Below are positions 22,166-26,456 of a DNA stretch of 26,456 bases, piece after piece. How positions within the stretch are numbered: the first letter of the stretch is position 1; every line of letters begins with the position of its first letter. Below the pieces are notes generated by a model. That model did no database searches. It was given only the letters and a program-made list of their open reading frames with translations, and was not told the DNA's origin. The position numbers and the translations under genes were made by a program. Origin of the DNA: Pseudomonadota bacterium (GTDB taxonomy: Bacteria > Pseudomonadota > Alphaproteobacteria > Rhodospirillales > Magnetospirillaceae); the NCBI GenBank assembly GCA_023426365.1, contig JAFAAW010000149.1:1-26456 (forward strand), in the 5' to 3' direction.

Positions 22166-23083
22166 TCACATGCCGGCGCGCGGGTCATAGGGGTGACGCG
22201 CGCTCCAATCGCGGACGAACCCGGCCAGCTCGTCGTCGATGCGGTCGGGCAGCACCAGGCGCAGGGTGACGTACTGGTCGCCGCCCTTGACGCCCTTGCC
22301 CTTCAGCCGCAGCACGGTGCCCGTATTGGCCCCGGCCGGCACCGCCACCCACACCCGTCCGGTCAGGGTGGGCACGGTGATGCGCGCGCCCAGCACCGCC
22401 TCGGCCAGGGTGACCGGCACCTCCAGGTGAATGTCGTCGCCCTTGCGGGTGAACAGGTGGTGGGGCTGCACCGCCACCTCGACCAGCACGTCGCCTGCGC
22501 CGCCCGGGCCGGTCTCGCCCTGCCCCCTCAGCCGCAGCACCTGACCGTCCGACAATCCGGCGGGAATGGTGACGTCCAGCGTGCGCCCGCCCACCGTCAC
22601 CCGCTTGACCGCGCCCAGCGCGGCCTCGGTGAAATCCACGGCCAGCCTGGCCCGCACGTCCTGGCCGCGCGCCTTGCCGCGCCCACCGAATTGCTGGCCG
22701 AACAGATGCTCGAACAGATCCTCGGGCGGTTCGCCGTTGAACGAGAAGTGGAAGTCGCCGCGCCCCGCGCCGGTGCGGAACGGCCCGCCGCCGAACCCGC
22801 CGGAACTGAACCCGCCGCCAAAGCCCCCCTGGCCGCCGGCATAGGCATGGCTGAAGGTTTCGCGCCCTTCCGCGTCGATCTCGCCGCGGTCGAAGCGGGC
22901 ACGCTTGGCCGGGTCCGACAGCAGGTCATAGGCGGCGTTGACTTCCTTGAAGCGGTTTTCCGCATGCTTGTCGCCCGGGTTGAGGTCGGGGTGCAGCTTT
23001 TTGGCAAGCTTGCGGAACGCCTTGCGGATGTCGTTCTCGCTGGCGCCGGGCGTGACTCCAAGAATCTCGTACGGGCTGCGCAT
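22166..23083 (-). CDS. CbpA-like DnaJ-class co-chaperone
   Basis: A 305-residue class B J-domain protein. The J domain is residues 1-66 with HPD at 31-33. A Gly/Phe-rich linker (about 78-130) follows, then two C-terminal substrate-binding domains, with no CxxCxGxG zinc fingers. It stimulates DnaK ATPase and presents clients. Many alphaproteobacteria carry this gene besides dnaJ. GAGAGGA precedes the ATG at 23083. The first gene of the cbpA-htpX pair, 268 nt from the divergent secreted-protein gene. Confidence 0.92.
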   Translation of the reverse strand: MRSPYEILGVTPGASENDIRKAFRKLAKKLHPDLNPGDKHAENRFKEVNAAYDLLSDPAKRARFDRGEIDAEGRETFSHAYAGGQGGFGGGFSSGGFGGGPFRTGAGRGDFHFSFNGEPPEDLFEHLFGQQFGGRGKARGQDVRARLAVDFTEAALGAVKRVTVGGRTLDVTIPAGLSDGQVLRLRGQGETGPGGAGDVLVEVAVQPHHLFTRKGDDIHLEVPVTLAEAVLGARITVPTLTGRVWVAVPAGANTGTVLRLKGKGVKGGDQYVTLRLVLPDRIDDELAGFVRDWSARHPYDPRAGM

Positions 23084-23351
23084 GGTCCTCTCTCCAACAG
23101 GCCGGCGGGAACGGCGGACCGGGGCCGTGGCGCGGCCCAGCGCAACAGATCGCCCAAACTTGCCCGCGCCCGACCGGCGGCACGCGTGGTGCCGGAACCC
23201 CGACCGCGCGGCAATCCCGGCATTATTGGATTTAGTTCCCTGCCAGGGGGCGTCAAGCCCAGGAACAGCGCCGCGCGCCCCGCTGTTGGACGCCTGACGC
23301 CACCAACTTGCCAATGCCCTGGGCGAAAGCCCCCTGGCGAAAGGAGCTGCC
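23084..23351. promoter_or_regulatory. divergent promoter region, cbpA-like / secreted repeat protein
   Basis: 268 nt without a supportable gene. The leftward side must hold the promoter of the co-chaperone operon and the rightward side that of the Gly/Ser-rich protein, which has AAAGGAG at 23340-23346. The segment near 23220-23240 (ATTATTGGATTTAG) is the only A+T-rich patch. No heat-shock sigma-32 site or CIRCE element could be fixed by eye. Confidence 0.35.
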
Positions 23352-24014
23352 ATGCGCGTGATTGCCTGTATCGCCGTCGCCCTGTTCGTGCCGCTGGCGG
23401 CGCTGGCGCAAAGCTCGTCCGGTGGCGGGTCGGCGGGCGGCGGATCGGCGGGCGGCGGATCGGCGGGGGCGAGTTCGGGGGGCGGAAGCTCGACCATGGG
23501 CGGGTCATCGGGATCGGCGCGCACACAGTCCGCCCCCGGCGGCAGCCTGCAGCGCGATACCCCCTCGGGCGTGCCCGGGCGCTCCACCTCGGAACGCGGG
23601 GCCACCTTGGACAGCGGCCCGGCCGGAACCGCACCGGGCGGCGGCTCCACCATGCCCCCCCAAGGCGGCTCCGCCACCAATCCGGAAGGCGGCTCCGCCA
23701 CCAATCCAGAAGGCGGCTCCGCCACCATGGGCGGCGGCAGTTCCCCCACCCTTGGCGCACCGGGGGGCGGCACCGCACCCGGTTCGTCGCGCGCCGGCAC
23801 CCAGCAATCGCGCATGCCCGAGGAATGCTCCGGCCCCGTCACCGATCCCCGGTGCGGCACCGCCGGGGCGCCCACCGGCACCGGGCTGGGCGATCGCGGC
23901 ACGGGTGCCGGCGACCGCCGCCCCTATGGCCCCGAGCAAAGCCCGGTCCAGGGCGGGCCGCCCTTCACCGGCCCCACCGGGCGGCCGCTGGACCTCCCGC
24001 GCGAGGGACGTTGA
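23352..24014 (+). CDS. secreted Gly/Ser/Pro-rich low-complexity protein
   Basis: 220 residues. A clear signal peptide (MRVIACIAVALFVPLAALAQ) is followed by a chain dominated by Gly, Ser, Ala, Thr and Pro with no predictable fold. It contains GGGSA repeats (residues 24-38) and GGSATNPE repeats (105-125). The only cysteines after the signal peptide are Cys159 and Cys168 (EECSGPVTDPRCG), which could form a small disulfide loop. AAAGGAG lies 5 nt before the ATG. No family is recognised. Its role may be as a periplasmic or extracellular filler, linker or matrix protein; this is speculation. Confidence 0.75.
   Translation: MRVIACIAVALFVPLAALAQSSSGGGSAGGGSAGGGSAGASSGGGSSTMGGSSGSARTQSAPGGSLQRDTPSGVPGRSTSERGATLDSGPAGTAPGGGSTMPPQGGSATNPEGGSATNPEGGSATMGGGSSPTLGAPGGGTAPGSSRAGTQQSRMPEECSGPVTDPRCGTAGAPTGTGLGDRGTGAGDRRPYGPEQSPVQGGPPFTGPTGRPLDLPREGR
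23421..23465 (+). repeat. 15-bp tandem repeat, three units
   Basis: Three units encoding GGGSA. The second and third (23436-23450, 23451-23465) are identical at the DNA level and the first differs at two third positions. DNA identity points to recent slippage expansion inside the secreted protein gene. Confidence 0.85.
23664..23726 (+). repeat. 24-bp tandem repeat, 2.6 units
   Basis: Units at 23664-23687 and 23688-23711 encode GGSATNPE and differ at one base. A third partial unit of 15 nt follows. The unit is a multiple of three, so gain or loss would keep the frame and change protein length. Confidence 0.85.
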
Positions 24015-24099
24015 ACGACATTACCAATCATTAATGCTGCTGAAAGGTGGCTGTAACGTGGCCGGTGGCATCCTTCACACCATCAGGCAAGGGACAACG

Positions 24100-24284
24100 A
24101 CGGATTTCAGCGCTCCCCGTCCTCTCCTCGCCAAGGCGGACATGAACTCCCCGCCGACCGGAAGCGCCGTCCTTTCCCCCGGGGCGGTGTGCAAGATCAG
24201 AAGTAAGGCCCGGCCAATCCCCCCTGGCCGGACTTGGAAGCCGAAATCGCCCCCGCAGCTCTCCCCCTGGCTGCGGGGGCTTTT
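24100..24284 (+). ncRNA. candidate structured leader or small RNA with C-rich loops
   Basis: Most of 24015-24317 has no ORF but folds well. GGCGG/CCGCC surrounds ACATGAACTCC near 24140-24160. CCGGCCA/TGGCCGG at 24210-24231 has a loop of ATCCCCCC. The last hairpin is the terminator with loop CTCTCCCCCTGG. A CCGTCCTCTCCTC run lies near 24118-24130. Repeated C-rich loops suggest pairing with Shine-Dalgarno sequences. It could be a free small RNA, the 3' end of the upstream message, or an attenuating leader for the two-component genes that start 34 nt later. The 5' end was not located. Confidence 0.4.
24249..24284 (+). terminator. Rho-independent terminator
   Basis: GCCCCCGCAG (24249-24258) and CTGCGGGGGC (24271-24280) form a perfect 10-bp stem with a 12-nt loop, then TTTT. 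It separates the secreted-protein gene from the two-component operon, whose ATG is 34 nt further on. That leaves little room for a separate promoter, so regulated read-through is possible. Confidence 0.85.
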
Positions 24285-24317
24285 CATGTGAAGGGGCGTC
24301 AAGGTAAGGTCCGGGAC

Positions 24318-24995
24318 ATGCGTATCCTGCTCATCGAAGACGATCAAGAGGCCGCCGCCTATCTGGCCAAGGGCCTGCGCGAGGCGGGCAATGCCGTTGA
24401 CCACGCCGCCAACGGCACCGACGGCCTGTTCCTGGCGACGTCGGAACGCTACGACGTCATGGTGGTGGACCGCATGCTGCCCGGCCTGGACGGGCTGTCC
24501 ATCATCCAGGCCATCCGCGCCAACGGCAACGCGACCCCGGTGCTGATCCTGTCGGCGCTGGGCAAGGTGGACGACCGGGTCAAGGGGCTGAAGGCCGGCG
24601 GCGATGACTATCTGGTCAAGCCCTATGCCTTCGCCGAATTGCTGGCCCGCGTCGAGGCGCTGGGCCGCCGCGGCAGCACCAACCAGCCCGACACCAAGCT
24701 CAAGGTCGAGGATCTGGAAATGGATTTGCTGGCCCGCGCGGTCACCCGTGCCGGGCAGGCCATCGACCTGCAGCCGCGCGAATTCCGCCTGCTGGAATAC
24801 CTGATGCGCCATGCCGGCCAGGTGGTGACCCGCACCATGCTGCTGGAAAACGTGTGGGAGTATCATTTCGACCCCCAGACCAACCTGATCGACGTGCATA
24901 TCAGCCGCCTGCGCCAGAAGGTGGACAAGGATTTCGATCAGGCGTTGATCCACACCGTGCGCGGCGCCGGGTACAGCCTTCGTGCGTCCCGCTAA
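24318..24995 (+). CDS. OmpR/PhoB-family response regulator
   Basis: A 225-residue cytosolic transcription factor. The receiver domain (1-115) has acidic pocket EDD (7-9), phospho-acceptor Asp51 (VVDRMLPGLDG) and Lys101 (LVKPYAF). The C-terminal winged helix (about 125-222) contains LQPREFRLLEYLMRH, the NLIDVHISRLRQKVD recognition region and HTVRGAGYSLRA. The ATG at 24318 begins the first receiver strand. The stop lies inside the histidine kinase gene, so the pair is co-translated. Targets are unknown; an OmpR-type regulator next to an envelope-sensing kinase often controls envelope, metal or antimicrobial-peptide responses. Confidence 0.95.
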   Translation: MRILLIEDDQEAAAYLAKGLREAGNAVDHAANGTDGLFLATSERYDVMVVDRMLPGLDGLSIIQAIRANGNATPVLILSALGKVDDRVKGLKAGGDDYLVKPYAFAELLARVEALGRRGSTNQPDTKLKVEDLEMDLLARAVTRAGQAIDLQPREFRLLEYLMRHAGQVVTRTMLLENVWEYHFDPQTNLIDVHISRLRQKVDKDFDQALIHTVRGAGYSLRASR

Positions 24996-26403
24996 CTTCG
25001 CCCTGCCGCCGCTTCTGCGCGCCACCACCTTCCGGCTGGCGCTGTCGTACCTTGGCATCTTCACCGTCTCGGCCATGGCGCTGCTGGCGCTGGTGTCGTG
25101 GAGCACCTCGGTGTTCATCGAGTGGCAGGTGCAGGAAACCGTCGAGGCCGAGGCCACCGGCCTGTCCGAGCAGTACCGCGAACGCGGCATCCAGGGCCTG
25201 GCCGAGGTGATCGGCGGCCGCGCCAGCCAGGACATCGAGCGGCGCGCCGTCTATCTGCTGCTGGCGCCCGACGGCAACCGCATCGCCGGCAACCTGTTCG
25301 GCTGGCCGCGCGACGACGGCGACCCCACCGGCTGGATCCGCTTTCCCATCGAGCGCGTGGGCGACGGCCATCTCGCCACCGAGGTCCTGGCCCGCACCTA
25401 TACCCTGCCCAAGGATTACCGCCTGCTGGTCGGCCGCTCGCTGCACGACGCGAAAAGGGTGAAATCGGCCATCAACCGCGCGCTGGGCTGGGGCCTGGCG
25501 CTGACCGTGCTGTTGGGCATCGTCGGCGGCTATTTCACCAGCCGCCACCTGCTGACCCGCGTCGAGGCCATGAGCCGCACGGCCCGACGCATCGTCGGCG
25601 GCGACATGAAAAGCCGCATGAAGCTGTCGGGCACCTGCGACGAGTTCGACCAGCTCGCCACCAGCTTCAACGAGATGATGGACGAGATTGAGCGGCTGGT
25701 GGACGGCATCCGCACCGTCACCGACAACGTGGCGCACGACCTGCGCACGCCGCTCAACCGCCTGCGTTCGCGCATCGACGTGGCCCTGCTGGGCGAGGCG
25801 GATGCCGACGACCTGCGCCGCGTGCTGGAGGAAACGGTGGTCGAGGCCGACAACCTGCTGGCCACCTTCAACGCGCTGCTGGCTATCGGCAATGCGGAAT
25901 CGAGCCAGCGGTTGCACAGTTTCGAACCCCTCGACCCCGCCCAACTGGCCGCCGACGTGGTCGAGCTTTACGAACCGCTGGCCGAGGAAAAGAACGTCGC
26001 CATCGCCTGCCACGCCGATCCCGGCCTGTCGCTGGAAGGCGACCGCCACCTGATGTTCCAGGCGCTGGCCAATCTGGTGGATAACGCGGTCAAGTACAGC
26101 CCGCCGGGCGGCAGCGTGGCGGTCACGGTCGCCACGGTGGCCGACGGCATCGAGGTGTCGGTGGCCGATTCCGGTCCCGGCATCCCGGCCGAGGCGCGCG
26201 AGCGGGTGCTGGACCGCTTCGTGCGGCTGGACGCCACCCGGTCCACCCCCGGCAACGGGCTGGGGCTGTCTCTGGTCAAGGCGGTCGCCCGCCTGCATGG
26301 CGCCACCCTGCGCCTGGGCGACAACGCGCCGGGCCTCAAGGTCCACCTGCACTTCGCAAAGACGCCCGACAGGCCGGCCAAGGCCCAGAACGGCAAGGGC
26401 TGA
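24982..26403 (+). CDS. sensor histidine kinase, EnvZ/QseC-like
   Basis: 473 residues from a GTG start that overlaps the response regulator by 14 nt. Membrane helix 1 is at about 17-41, a periplasmic sensor domain of about 120 residues follows (no recognised ligand motif), and membrane helix 2 is at about 168-187. A HAMP domain runs about 187-240. The dimerisation/phospho-acceptor site has His252 (NVAHDLRTPLNRL). The ATPase domain has the N box around Asn364 and Asn368 (NLVDNAVKYSP), DSGPGIP (Asp396) and GNGLGLS (424-430). Partner of the regulator just upstream. The remaining 53 bases of the window after its stop show no gene. Confidence 0.94.
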   Translation: MRPANFALPPLLRATTFRLALSYLGIFTVSAMALLALVSWSTSVFIEWQVQETVEAEATGLSEQYRERGIQGLAEVIGGRASQDIERRAVYLLLAPDGNRIAGNLFGWPRDDGDPTGWIRFPIERVGDGHLATEVLARTYTLPKDYRLLVGRSLHDAKRVKSAINRALGWGLALTVLLGIVGGYFTSRHLLTRVEAMSRTARRIVGGDMKSRMKLSGTCDEFDQLATSFNEMMDEIERLVDGIRTVTDNVAHDLRTPLNRLRSRIDVALLGEADADDLRRVLEETVVEADNLLATFNALLAIGNAESSQRLHSFEPLDPAQLAADVVELYEPLAEEKNVAIACHADPGLSLEGDRHLMFQALANLVDNAVKYSPPGGSVAVTVATVADGIEVSVADSGPGIPAEARERVLDRFVRLDATRSTPGNGLGLSLVKAVARLHGATLRLGDNAPGLKVHLHFAKTPDRPAKAQNGKG

Positions 26404-26456
26404 GGCCCGGGCGGCACCGTGACCACGGCCGCAGGCAAAAGGCGCCGAAGTGGCGA

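Noticed and set aside
26404..26456. Start of another gene at the right edge
   Set aside because: Only 53 bases remain and neither strand shows a start with a ribosome-binding site or a recognisable protein.

Overview
The window is G+C-rich (roughly two thirds by eye) with dense, short-spaced operons. It looks like an alphaproteobacterial chromosome, most likely Rhodospirillales of the Magnetospirillum type. This is inferred from an AapJQMP amino-acid transporter, an NDUFS4-type complex I accessory subunit, a single-domain BLUF photoreceptor, and the style of the palindromic intergenic repeats. No phage, integrase, transposase, CRISPR or toxin-antitoxin module is visible.

Layout: (1) 26-3227, minus strand: glmU-glmS, the UDP-GlcNAc supply operon, divergent from a Gph-type HAD phosphatase (3322-3987). 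(2) 4131-10159: a zinc-homeostasis divergon. A near-consensus Zur operator at 7651-7665 separates the leftward operon zur-znuC-znuB-methyltransferase from the rightward operon znuA-hisI-COG0523 GTPase. All junctions are tight or overlapping except the 37-nt znuA-hisI gap. (3) 10160-10797: a gene-poor stretch with a strong candidate small RNA (promoter, two hairpins, Rho-independent terminator) followed by several palindromic repeats. (4) 10798-13645: a small unknown ORF, an orphan UgpB-like binding protein, an alpha/beta hydrolase whose stop abuts the ugpB stop, and a small membrane-anchored metal-sensor-like protein. (5) 13734-17842, minus strand: aapJ-aapQ-aapM-aapP, with a terminator-like hairpin after aapP and, upstream of aapJ, a structured element and a 47-codon ORF. 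(6) 18573-19807: two cysteine-cluster proteins (YchJ-like SEC-C and YkgJ-like) with overlapping stop and start. (7) 19970-23083, minus strand: the BLUF protein, a beta-helix gene remnant, tRNA-Arg(UCU), NDUFS4, an HtpX-like protease and a CbpA-like co-chaperone. (8) 23352-26403: a secreted Gly/Ser-rich repeat protein, a C-rich structured leader or small RNA ending in a terminator, and an OmpR/EnvZ-type two-component system.

The most coherent unusual system is the zinc cluster. One Zur operator sits where it can control uptake (ZnuABC), the regulator itself, a zinc-dependent histidine-biosynthesis enzyme (HisI), a candidate zinc metallochaperone (COG0523) and a SAM-dependent methyltransferase of the kind that carries a methyltransferase-regulatory domain. 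The rest is mostly ordinary chromosomal housekeeping. Functions are assigned by recognising motifs in the translated sequence; no database search was possible.
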